From assembly GCA_905215625.1 (NCBI GenBank), contig CAJMQQ010000050.1:1-19476 (forward strand): a DNA stretch of 19,476 bases, in the 5' to 3' direction. Both the position numbers and the translations under genes were made by a program. The notes under the pieces are model-generated. The model saw only the letters and a list, made by a program, of their open reading frames with translations, was not told the DNA's origin and searched no databases. This stretch comes from an uncultured bacterium (lineage in GTDB: Bacteria; Bacillota; Clostridia; Lachnospirales; Lachnospiraceae). This document shows, in pieces, positions 9,441-16,417 of the stretch. Positions within the stretch are counted from its first letter, which is position 1; each line of letters starts with the position of its first letter.

Positions 9441-9462
9441 GAGAAAATACAAAAAGTTTACG

Positions 9463-9495
9463 AAAAAAGAAGAGCGCGGCCCTAAAAAGCCGCAC
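9463..9495 (-). terminator. Intrinsic terminator of the first cell-wall-repeat gene
   Basis: Minus-strand GTGCGGC (plus 9489-9495) pairs with GCCGCGC (plus 9474-9480) including one G-T wobble, followed by TCTTCTTTTTT. It separates the repeat-protein gene (stop at 9540) from the glnN promoter. Confidence 0.8.
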
Positions 9496-9539
9496 CCTCC
9501 TAATTCTGGTTGGAATTTACCTTGATTATGTTTTTCTGA

Positions 9540-11054
9540 TTAGTTGTTGTCAACTTTTTCAGTTGCTTCATAAGTATCTTTGTTGATGGTATATTTTACG
9601 CCGTCGATTTCTACGGTACCGCTCTTCTTTACAGCTCCGCTGCGGCTTACCGCTACCTGGGTACCGTCTGCAATCAGAACCTTCTTGCCGCTTTCATCCT
9701 TAATGTCATCTTCTACAGTGTACAGCATATAAGAGCTGCCGTCTTCTGCATCTACCCGCTTGCCTTCGCTGTCGTAAATTGCTCCGCTTACCAATGCGTT
9801 GGTATAAGCCTGGCCGTTCTTCTTAAAGTAGTAAGTTACCTTTTCGCCGTCGTCATCGTACTCTGTCTTGCCGATCTGCATCTGGCCATTTTCAGAACCG
9901 TCATCCTCGCTGAAATAGTAAATGCCATCGTCTGCCAGCTTGCTTCCGCCGGAACGGTACGCTTCTCCTTCTAATTGAAGGACGCCGTCTAATACCCTGC
10001 CGTTTTCATCAAACAGGTAGGTCTTGTTCTTGATTACTTTGGCTGCTACGTTGTAATAAATATCTCCTGTGTACAGGTCGGTTGCGGTTACGCCTTCTGC
10101 ATTCTGGGCTTTTGCATCTTTTGCCTCATCATTGAATGCCTCGCCCTTATTGCTTAAGTAGTACCAATACTGGTCGCCTTCCTGATCCTTATCATCTGGA
10201 TCATAGGTATAAATCCATCCGCTTCTGCGGTAACCCACGTCTTCTGTATAGAATGCTGCCGCATCTGTGGCAATCTGAACTGTGCCGTCAGAAACTCCTG
10301 GAGTTCCCACTACCCAGGTATCATCCATAATGCCGTTTTCGTCAAAGGTATAGTAGAATCCGTTGATATATTTGTTCTGGTTCTTCACAGCGCGTCCGTT
10401 GGTTCCGAAATAGTACCAACCTTCGCTGTCCTCCGGACTTCCGTCGCTTTCATAGTCCTCTTCTGGAATCTCCAGATACTGCCAGCCGGTTGCTGCCCAG
10501 CCTTCGTTTTCATCGCCGAAATAGTAGGTTGCCTCATTTCCGCTGGAAAGTTCAATATCCTGCCAGCCGCTTAACATATGGCCGTCCTCGTCAAATGCAA
10601 AGGTACTCTTCTTATCCATGTTTTCGCCATGGGCAATGTTAGTAAAGACCTTCTTGCCGTCTTCGCCTCTCTTTGCCTTACCGTCCGATCCGAAGAAATA
10701 CCATAGTGTAGAAACGTCTTCCTGATCGGAGCACTCATTATCGCCTTCGTTGTCCACAGAAACCCAGGTATTGGTTACCTTTGCCCCGTTGGCGTCTACA
10801 TAATATTTATCGTCATTGGATCCGGAAGTAACAATGGTGTCTTTTGCCATGTAGCCCTCGCTGTCTAAATAGAACCAGTTATTTCCACTCTTTTTCCAGG
10901 TATCGGTAACCCGATCTCCGTCGCTGTCTAAATAAACCCACTCTTCGCCTTCCTGTTCCCAATGGGCTGTTCCTGCAAACGCCATACCGGATGCGCCTAT
11001 ACTCATCAATGCGCCAGCAGTCAGAACTGCTGCAGTTTTCATCTTTCTTTTCAT
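9540..11054 (-). CDS. Secreted protein with cell-wall-binding-type repeats (copy 1)
   Basis: A 504-aa exported protein. The signal peptide (MKRKMKTAAVLTAGALMSIG...) most likely is cut at AFA-GTA near residue 28. The mature part is a run of degenerate aromatic/Gly repeats such as WVYLDSDGDRVTDTWKKSG and NWFYLDSEGYMAKDT, the style of choline/cell-wall-binding repeats (CW_binding_1), which bind wall polymers. It is strongly acidic (many Asp/Glu) and has no recognisable catalytic domain, so it may be an adhesin, wall-coating or matrix protein. The C-terminal ~90 residues (from about 410) are less repeat-like. One lone Cys occurs in NECSDQED. ATG 11054 is set by AAGGAG 7 nt upstream. It is a close paralog of the gene at 11318-12820. 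Exact function unknown. Confidence 0.85.
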   Translation of the reverse strand: MKRKMKTAAVLTAGALMSIGASGMAFAGTAHWEQEGEEWVYLDSDGDRVTDTWKKSGNNWFYLDSEGYMAKDTIVTSGSNDDKYYVDANGAKVTNTWVSVDNEGDNECSDQEDVSTLWYFFGSDGKAKRGEDGKKVFTNIAHGENMDKKSTFAFDEDGHMLSGWQDIELSSGNEATYYFGDENEGWAATGWQYLEIPEEDYESDGSPEDSEGWYYFGTNGRAVKNQNKYINGFYYTFDENGIMDDTWVVGTPGVSDGTVQIATDAAAFYTEDVGYRRSGWIYTYDPDDKDQEGDQYWYYLSNKGEAFNDEAKDAKAQNAEGVTATDLYTGDIYYNVAAKVIKNKTYLFDENGRVLDGVLQLEGEAYRSGGSKLADDGIYYFSEDDGSENGQMQIGKTEYDDDGEKVTYYFKKNGQAYTNALVSGAIYDSEGKRVDAEDGSSYMLYTVEDDIKDESGKKVLIADGTQVAVSRSGAVKKSGTVEIDGVKYTINKDTYEATEKVDNN

Positions 11055-11087
11055 AAACAATCTCCTTCTTTTCTCTAACTTGGTTGT

Positions 11088-11137
11088 CTTGATGTTTACA
11101 ACTTTATTCTATGGAGAGATTGTGTCCGAAGTGTGTC
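11088..11137 (-). promoter_or_regulatory. Response-regulator-type promoter of cell-wall-repeat gene copy 1
   Basis: Minus-strand -10 TAGAAT (plus 11106-11111) is preceded, 9 bp upstream, by two perfect GACACA boxes 11 bp apart (plus 11121-11126 and 11132-11137). Weaker copies continue in 11-bp phase (11143, 11154, 11165, 11176). There is no good -35 hexamer; the boxes occupy that place. A block at 11088-11101 (CTTGATGTTTACAA on plus) next to the predicted start site is shared with the paralog. This is the arrangement expected of an OmpR/PhoB-family activator; which regulator binds is unknown. Confidence 0.6.
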
Positions 11138-11241
11138 TATTGTCTGACGCTTTTCTATCAATTTTCTTTCGTTACTGTCCAATTCCTTACAGTTCCCTCA
11201 TTTTCTTACATATATATTACAAAACTATGAAAAATATTTTA

Positions 11242-11283
11242 AAACAGCAGCATCCTGAGAGTGCAAAGGGAATGCTGCTGTTT
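11242..11283 (-). terminator. Intrinsic terminator of cell-wall-repeat gene copy 2
   Basis: A perfect 12-bp inverted repeat, AAACAGCAGCAT (11242-11253) / ATGCTGCTGTTT (11272-11283), has an 18-nt loop. On the minus strand a T/A-rich tail (TTTTAAAATATTTTT) follows. It lies 34 nt past the stop at 11318, so copy 1 needs its own promoter. Confidence 0.8.
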
Positions 11284-11317
11284 CGTGTGTAATGCAAAAC
11301 TATTTTATTATATTATC

Positions 11318-12820
11318 TTACTCGTCAATATCTTCTGTTGCCACATAGTTGTCAATATCGTAATCTACGCCGTCTACTTCTGCAGAACCGTTCTTTTTCA
11401 CAGAACCGCTGCGGTTTACAATAACCTGGGTGCCCGCAGGAATCAATACAGTAGTGCCGTCATCGTCTGTAATATCTGCCTCTGTGGTGTACAGCATATA
11501 GGTTGCGCCGTCTTCTGCATCTACCCGCTTTCCTTCGCTGTCATAGATTGCCCCGCTTACCAATGCGTTGGTATATGCCTGGCCATTTTTCTTAAAATAG
11601 TAGGTTTCGTCTTCCCCTTCGTTGTCATAGGTCTGTTTTCCAGTCTGCATCTGGCCGTTTTCAGAACCGTCCTCCTCGCTGAAGTAGTAGATGCCTCCAT
11701 CTTCTAAATCACTGCCGCCGGAACGGTATGCGTCGCCTTCCAGTTTCAAAACCCCGGTCAGCATATGGCCGTCGCCGTCAAACAGATAGGTCTTGTTCTT
11801 AATTACCTTTGCAGCTATATTCTCATACACGTCGCCGTCATGTAAGTCTGTTGCAGTAACTCCGGTGGCTTCTCCAATAATGGCATCCTTGGCTTCGTCA
11901 TTAAACGCCTCGCCCTTGGTGCTCAGATAAAACCAATATTCATCGCCTTCTTCATCCTCATCTTCCGGATCGTATGTATAAATCCAGCCAGTTCTGCGGT
12001 ATCCGGTATCCTCTGTATAGAAGGCAGCCGCATCGCTGGCTATATTCGCCGTAGAACTGGAAATTCCAGGCGTTCCGGTTACCCATGTGTCGTCCATTGC
12101 TCCGTTTTCATCAAATGTATAATACTGTCCGTTAATGTACTTGGTTTGTTCTTTCACAGCTCTGCCGTTATCGCCAAAATAGAACCATGCCTCGTCTTCT
12201 TCCGGTCCTTCGCTGTCCTCTTCAGCAGTATCCGGCATCTCCAGGTACTGCCAGCCAGTTACCGCCCAGCCTTCATTTTCTTCTCCAAAATAATAGCTGA
12301 CTGTACTTCCGCTGGAAAGCTCAATGTCCTGCCATCCGCTGAGCATATGGCCGTCCTCATCGAAGGCAAATGTACCTTTCTGGTTTCCGTCTCCATATGG
12401 AATGTTGGTATAAACCTTTGATCCGCTGTCTGCCCGTTTTGCCTTTCCGTTTGAATCAAAATAATACCAGACCGTAGAGATGTCTTCCTGATCCGAGCAC
12501 TCATTGTCTCCTTCATTGTCCATGGAAACCCAGGTATTGGTTACCTTTGCTCCATTGGCGTCCACATAATACTTATCATCATTGGATCCGGAAACTATAA
12601 TGGTATCTTTTGCCATATAACCGTCACTGTCTAAATAAAACCAGTTGCTTCCGCTCTTTTTCCAGGTATCTGTTACTTTATCGCCATCACTGTCTAAGTA
12701 TACCCAGTCTTCTCCTTCCTGATCCCAATGGGCAGTTCCTGCAAATGCCGTCCCGCAGGCGGCAATGGCAAGAAGAGATGCTGTGGAAAGCGCTGCCGTC
12801 AATTTCTTCTTTTTCGTCAT
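11318..12820 (-). CDS. Exported protein with cell-wall-binding-type repeats (copy 2), possible lipoprotein
   Basis: A 500-aa paralog of the gene at 9540-11054, colinear along nearly the whole length, sharing for example the mature start GTAHW and the ending stretch NALVSGAIYDSEGKRVDAED. The repeats again alternate aromatic and Asp/Gly motifs (WVYLDSDGDKVTDTWKKSG). It differs in the signal peptide: LLAIAAC places a Cys at residue 22 in a lipobox-like context (IAAC), while copy 1 has no Cys there. Copy 2 could thus be lipid-anchored, or be cut by signal peptidase I at AFA-GTA like copy 1. The start is put at ATG 12820 because AAGGAG is 8 nt upstream; the ATG at 12826 is only 2 nt from that site. 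The pair looks like a tandem duplication. No enzymatic domain seen. Confidence 0.85.
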   Translation of the reverse strand: MTKKKKLTAALSTASLLAIAACGTAFAGTAHWDQEGEDWVYLDSDGDKVTDTWKKSGSNWFYLDSDGYMAKDTIIVSGSNDDKYYVDANGAKVTNTWVSMDNEGDNECSDQEDISTVWYYFDSNGKAKRADSGSKVYTNIPYGDGNQKGTFAFDEDGHMLSGWQDIELSSGSTVSYYFGEENEGWAVTGWQYLEMPDTAEEDSEGPEEDEAWFYFGDNGRAVKEQTKYINGQYYTFDENGAMDDTWVTGTPGISSSTANIASDAAAFYTEDTGYRRTGWIYTYDPEDEDEEGDEYWFYLSTKGEAFNDEAKDAIIGEATGVTATDLHDGDVYENIAAKVIKNKTYLFDGDGHMLTGVLKLEGDAYRSGGSDLEDGGIYYFSEEDGSENGQMQTGKQTYDNEGEDETYYFKKNGQAYTNALVSGAIYDSEGKRVDAEDGATYMLYTTEADITDDDGTTVLIPAGTQVIVNRSGSVKKNGSAEVDGVDYDIDNYVATEDIDE

Positions 12821-12863
12821 ATCCATGTCTCCTTTTTGAAATTCCTTACTGCTTTGTAATATC

Positions 12864-12947
12864 CTTGCTGTTTACAAAAAGGAGTTTACTGGAAAATTGT
12901 GTTCAAACTGTGGGCAGTCTGTGAAAATCCGGTGTAAATTCTGTGAA
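12864..12947 (-). promoter_or_regulatory. Response-regulator-type promoter with five 11-bp phased boxes, copy 2 gene
   Basis: On the minus strand five NNCACA-like boxes follow each other every 11 bp: TTCACA, TACACC, TTCACA, CCCACA, AACACA (plus 12942-47, 12931-36, 12920-25, 12909-14, 12898-903). The last is 9 bp before -10 TAAACT (plus 12883-12888), the same spacing as in copy 1. A 14-nt block CTTGCTGTTTACAA (plus 12864-12877) differs by one base from that in copy 1. The pattern resembles PhoP/PhoB-type direct-repeat sites. The array begins 2 nt after the DUF554 stop, so the intergenic space is almost wholly regulatory. Confidence 0.7.
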
Positions 12948-12948
12948 C

Positions 12949-13674
12949 TTACAGAAATGGAACCAGGAAATTATTCCACAGCGCAGACAGGGGCATAACC
13001 AGAATCATTGCCGGAATCATATTGGCCACTGGGAAATTCTGGATTCCTGCAATCCGGAAACCAGTAGCCAGACTGATCAATCCCCCTACTGCGGAAAAAT
13101 CGCCCAGCATAGTCTCATTGGTCAGCGGCATAATAACCGACGCGCCCAGATAGCATATCATCATAATACAAAACTGCGGAATGGAAATCAGGCTTACCAG
13201 TCCACCTAAATTAGCTGCAAAAATTGCAGCGGTAAAAAAATCCAGAATGGACTTGGTCAGAAGAACGCTGTGATCTCCTGTAATGCCGGACTGCATAGCT
13301 CCAAAAAGTCCGGTGCCGCTGGCGCAGAACAGCACCAGAATACTGATAAACTCTTCCATAAATACTTCCGGATCCTCCTGTTTTCCAGAAGACAGGATTT
13401 TGGACAGCGGCTTTTGAATCTTGCCCACGCCGCTCTGAATCCGGTTTTCCAAATCGCACAGTTCCCCGATAATCAAACCCAGCACCAGCGACAGAATCGA
13501 CGCCGGCAAGGTCGCCATTTTCATAATGCAGGAAATTCCGATTCCCATGGCGCACACGCCAAACAATCTGGTCAGAGAGGTTTTTAATCGCTCCGGTATT
13601 TTGTGTCCTGCCACGGTTCCAAGCAGTCCCCCTGCGATAATCGTTGTACAGTTTGCAATTACTCCTATCGGCAT
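12949..13674 (-). CDS. DUF554 family membrane protein
   Basis: A 241-aa integral membrane protein of the DUF554 (YdfK/YqgA-like) family; its function is unknown, with a transport role often assumed. Hydrophobic stretches lie near residues 4-23, 36-73 (two), 107-126, 143-183 (two) and 195-235 (two). The opening GVIANCTTIIAGGLLGTVAG and the later LNRL-like loop LENRIQSGVG fit the family, as does FGAMQSGITGDHSVLLTKS in the middle. ATG 13674 has GGAG 7 nt upstream. No terminator follows, so some transcription may continue into the copy 2 cell-wall gene. A promoter is seen just upstream, overlapping the fba terminator. Confidence 0.88.
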   Translation of the reverse strand: MPIGVIANCTTIIAGGLLGTVAGHKIPERLKTSLTRLFGVCAMGIGISCIMKMATLPASILSLVLGLIIGELCDLENRIQSGVGKIQKPLSKILSSGKQEDPEVFMEEFISILVLFCASGTGLFGAMQSGITGDHSVLLTKSILDFFTAAIFAANLGGLVSLISIPQFCIMMICYLGASVIMPLTNETMLGDFSAVGGLISLATGFRIAGIQNFPVANMIPAMILVMPLSALWNNFLVPFL

Positions 13675-13711
13675 AACATTTCTCCTTATCTGTCATTCCT
13701 TCGTCTTTTCC

Positions 13712-13741
13712 ACTATAGCGCGAAAAAAGAGGCCGCTGCAA
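13712..13741 (-). promoter_or_regulatory. Probable promoter of the DUF554 gene
   Basis: Minus-strand TTGCAG (plus 13736-13741), 18-bp spacer, TATAGT (plus 13712-13717). The -35 lies inside the right half of the fba terminator stem. Moderate match only. Confidence 0.45.
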
Positions 13742-13766
13742 ACCTCTTCTTATTTGCAGCAGCCTC
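13723..13766 (-). terminator. Intrinsic terminator of fba
   Basis: GAGGCCGCTGCAAA (13729-13742) pairs with TTTGCAGCAGCCTC (13753-13766) with a single mispair or wobble and a 10-nt loop; on the minus strand it is followed by TTTTTTCG. It lies 18 nt beyond the fba stop. Confidence 0.88.
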
Positions 13767-13784
13767 TCGTTTGTTATGGAATCA

Positions 13785-14648
13785 TCAAGCTTTTCCTACA
13801 GAACCAAACAGCTCCATCTTCTCTTTTACAGTAGCCTTGATTGCTTCTGTACCAGGAGCTAACAGCTTTCTTGGGTCAAATCCCTTGCCCTGCTGATCTT
13901 TGCCTGCCTCGATGTACTCTCTGGTAGCAGCCGCAAATGCTAACTGACACTCAGTATTTACGTTAATCTTTGCTACGCCAAGGCTGATAGCTTTCTTAAT
14001 CATATCTGCCGGGATACCAGTACCGCCATGCAGAACTAATGGCATATTGCCTACTGCCTTGTTGACAGCTTCCAGGGTCTCAAAGCTTAAACCAGCCCAG
14101 TTAGCCGGATATTTGCCGTGGATATTGCCGATGCCTGCAGCCAGCATGGTTACGCCTAAATCTGCAATCATCTTGCATTCGTTTGGATCTGCGCATTCGC
14201 CCATACCAACAACGCCGTCTTCCTCGCCGCCGATAGAACCAACTTCTGCCTCTAAGGACATTCCTTTTTCTGCGCAAACCTTAACCAGTTCTTTGGTCTT
14301 CTCTACATTCTCTTCAATGGGATAATGGGAACCATCAAACATAATGGAGGAGAATCCAGCCTCGATACACTTATAGCATCCCTCATAAGTACCATGATCT
14401 AAGTGAAGAGCTACCGGAACGGTAATATTTAACTCATCGATCATTGCAGAAACCATAGCAGCTACGGTCTTAAAACCAGTCATATACTTGCCTGCGCCCT
14501 CAGATACGCCCAGGATAACCGGGGATTTTAACTCTTCTGCGGTAAGCAGAATTGCTTTTGTCCACTCTAAGTTGTTGATATTAAACTGACCTACTGCATA
14601 TTTTCCGTCTCTTGCTTTCTCAAGCATCTCTTTTGCTGAAACTAACAT
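13785..14648 (-). CDS. fba: Class II fructose-bisphosphate aldolase
   Basis: A 287-aa zinc-dependent aldolase that reversibly cleaves fructose-1,6-bisphosphate to dihydroxyacetone phosphate and glyceraldehyde-3-phosphate in glycolysis. The catalytic/metal motif LHLDHGT holds Asp84 and His85. Further zinc ligands are expected at Glu135 (EAEVGSIGG), His177 (GNIHGKY) and His207 (LHGGTGI). The phosphate-binding part near AKINVNTE is intact. Length is that of the short class IIA/B clostridial enzymes; tagatose- or ketose-bisphosphate aldolases share these motifs but the housekeeping role is more likely. GGGAGG lies 9 nt before the ATG. It has its own promoter and terminator, so it is monocistronic. 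Confidence 0.95.
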   Translation of the reverse strand: MLVSAKEMLEKARDGKYAVGQFNINNLEWTKAILLTAEELKSPVILGVSEGAGKYMTGFKTVAAMVSAMIDELNITVPVALHLDHGTYEGCYKCIEAGFSSIMFDGSHYPIEENVEKTKELVKVCAEKGMSLEAEVGSIGGEEDGVVGMGECADPNECKMIADLGVTMLAAGIGNIHGKYPANWAGLSFETLEAVNKAVGNMPLVLHGGTGIPADMIKKAISLGVAKINVNTECQLAFAAATREYIEAGKDQQGKGFDPRKLLAPGTEAIKATVKEKMELFGSVGKA

Positions 14649-14706
14649 TTGGAAAGACCTCCCTCATATTGTGATTAGTTGGCTTTTTATCGCACTCACT
14701 GTTACC

Positions 14707-14735
14707 ATTATAGCGCATTTTCCTTCTCTTGAAAA
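14707..14735 (-). promoter_or_regulatory. Promoter of fba
   Basis: Minus-strand TTTTCA (plus 14730-14735), 17-bp spacer and a consensus TATAAT (plus 14707-14712). The short hairpin CTCTT-GAA-AAGAG (14726-14738) overlaps the -35 and follows directly on the thrC stop. Confidence 0.7.
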
Positions 14736-14738
14736 GAG

Positions 14739-16226
14739 TTAGTTTTTCAGGATATCTTTTACCTCTGCCTTCATGGCTTCTACGTCGCACTCTCTGTTAT
14801 GGCAGATGGCTGCAGTACGGATTTCCTCTACTGCCTGGGGGATTTCTGTTCCGGACAGACGGCTCATTTCGTCAATCAGTGCAAACTCATCCTGCTCGTT
14901 CTGCGGCCCTGCGATGGCTTCCATCACGCTTCTGGAAAACTTATACGGACTTGCAGTAGAGGCAATGACAGTCTTTGTCTGGTCACCGGTCTCCTTCTGG
15001 TACTTCTGGTAAACTGCCGCGCCGACGCCGGTGTGAGTATCCATCAGATAGCCTGTTTCTTTAAATACCTTGCGGATTATCGCGCCGTCTTCCTCCTGAG
15101 TAGCAAAACCGCCCCAGAAATCAGACATGGCCTTTTTCATCTCTTCTGTAATGGTATACGCGCCGTTTTTGCCTAAATTTTCCATCAATTCTGCATTTTT
15201 TCCTGCATCGCAGCCTGTGCTCAAATAAATCAGACGCTCTAAGTTGCTGGAAATCAAAATATCCATAGACGGGGAATTGGTCAGGATAAATTCTCTCTTT
15301 CTATCATAAGTGCCTGTGGTAAAGAAATCATACAGCACCTTATTTTCATTGGAAGCGCAAATCAGCTTATCAATCGGCACTCCCATATGTTTTGCAAAAT
15401 ATGCCGCCAGAATATTTCCAAAATTACCGGTAGGGACCGTTACGTTGATCTTCTCTCCGTCTTCGATTTCTCCATTTTCCAAAAGCTTTGCATACGCATA
15501 CACATAGTAAACTACCTGGGGAACCAGACGGCCGATATTAATGGAGTTGGCGCTGGAAAACTGGAATCCTCTGTCTGCCAGTTCTCTTGCAAATTCCTCG
15601 TCCCTAAACAGCTTCTTTACGCCGGTCTGGGCATCGTCAAAGTTTCCATGAATGGCAACCACACTGGTATTGTTACCTTTCTGGGTACGCATCTGCAGTT
15701 CCTGGACTTTGCTGACCCCGCCTTTTGGATAAAATACAATAATCCGTGTCCCAGGCACATCGGCAAATCCGGCCATTGCCGCTTTTCCCGTATCCCCGGA
15801 TGTAGCGGTTAAAATTACGATTTCTTTGTCTGTGCCGTTCTTCTTTGCCGCCGTTGTCATCAAATGGGGCAGGATGGATAATGCCATATCTTTAAATGCA
15901 ATGGTTTTTCCATGGAACAGCTCTAAGAAATACATTCCGTCTGCTTTGGCAAGAGGTGCGATTTCCTCGACATCAAACTTGTCATCATATGCTTTGGCAA
16001 TACAGTCTTTTAACTCTTTTTCTGTGTAATCAGTCAGGAACAGCTTCATTACTTCATAAGCAGTTTCCTGGTAGGACATTCCTGCAAGCTCCTTCATTGG
16101 GATGGAAAGTACAGGAATTTCAGTAGGCATAAACAGGCCGCCGTCCTCTGCCAGACCTTTTAAAATGGCCTGGGATGCCGTAACGCCGGTTTCTTTTCCG
16201 CGGGTGCTCTGATAGAATAATGCCAT
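14739..16226 (-). CDS. thrC: Threonine synthase
   Basis: A 495-aa pyridoxal-phosphate enzyme converting O-phosphohomoserine to threonine, last step of the aspartate-derived pathway. The N-terminal threonine-synthase domain (YQSTRGKETGVTASQAILKG) is followed by the PLP fold, with the Schiff-base lysine at Lys112 in AFKDMA and the cofactor-phosphate loop TATSGDTGKAAM. Length is typical of the long bacterial/fungal class. The frame is open to 16337, but ATG 16226 is chosen: GAGGAGG lies 5 nt upstream and the family begins with this sequence. It is divergent from sfsA across a 191-nt gap and not linked to other threonine genes. No threonine-type leader peptide or attenuator was recognised. Confidence 0.96.
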   Translation of the reverse strand: MALFYQSTRGKETGVTASQAILKGLAEDGGLFMPTEIPVLSIPMKELAGMSYQETAYEVMKLFLTDYTEKELKDCIAKAYDDKFDVEEIAPLAKADGMYFLELFHGKTIAFKDMALSILPHLMTTAAKKNGTDKEIVILTATSGDTGKAAMAGFADVPGTRIIVFYPKGGVSKVQELQMRTQKGNNTSVVAIHGNFDDAQTGVKKLFRDEEFARELADRGFQFSSANSINIGRLVPQVVYYVYAYAKLLENGEIEDGEKINVTVPTGNFGNILAAYFAKHMGVPIDKLICASNENKVLYDFFTTGTYDRKREFILTNSPSMDILISSNLERLIYLSTGCDAGKNAELMENLGKNGAYTITEEMKKAMSDFWGGFATQEEDGAIIRKVFKETGYLMDTHTGVGAAVYQKYQKETGDQTKTVIASTASPYKFSRSVMEAIAGPQNEQDEFALIDEMSRLSGTEIPQAVEEIRTAAICHNRECDVEAMKAEVKDILKN

Positions 16227-16266
16227 AATTGCCTCCTCTTTTCTAACGTTCTTATGATTTGTGGAA

Positions 16267-16295
16267 ATTCTAGCACATTTTACAAGGAGACGCAA
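16267..16295 (-). promoter_or_regulatory. Promoter of thrC (extended -10)
   Basis: Minus-strand TTGCGT (plus 16290-16295), 17-bp spacer, TAGAAT (plus 16267-16272) preceded by TGC, giving an extended TGnTAGAAT -10 element that compensates the weak -35. Confidence 0.65.
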
Positions 16296-16332
16296 GGATA
16301 ATATCGTCTGCGACGCACATTTGTCTGTTTTA

Positions 16333-16370
16333 TGCAAACATTTGCAATCTCTTCCTTTTTTCGCTATACT
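16333..16370 (+). promoter_or_regulatory. Promoter of sfsA with palindrome over the -35
   Basis: TTGCAA (16342-16347), 17-bp spacer and TATACT (16365-16370) form a promoter 48 nt before the sfsA start. A 14-bp palindrome TGCAAA-CA-TTTGCA (16333-16346) covers the -35 and may be an operator. The binder is unknown. Confidence 0.6.
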
Positions 16371-16417
16371 GGCTGCAGCGATATCATTATCACCAACAAG
16401 GTCAGGAGTGTCAGACT

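Noticed and set aside
11080..11292. 70-aa plus-strand frame between the two cell-wall genes
   Set aside because: It crosses the copy 1 promoter boxes and the copy 2 terminator; no ribosome binding site.
12898..12947. The 11-bp repeats as a CRISPR-like or mobile repeat array
   Set aside because: Units are far too short, have no spacers, and sit in fixed distance to a -10 box; a regulator-binding array explains them better.
13211..13741. 176-aa minus-strand frame overlapping DUF554
   Set aside because: Runs in a different frame of the DUF554 gene and across its promoter; composition (Arg/Gly/Ser-rich) is that of a shadow.
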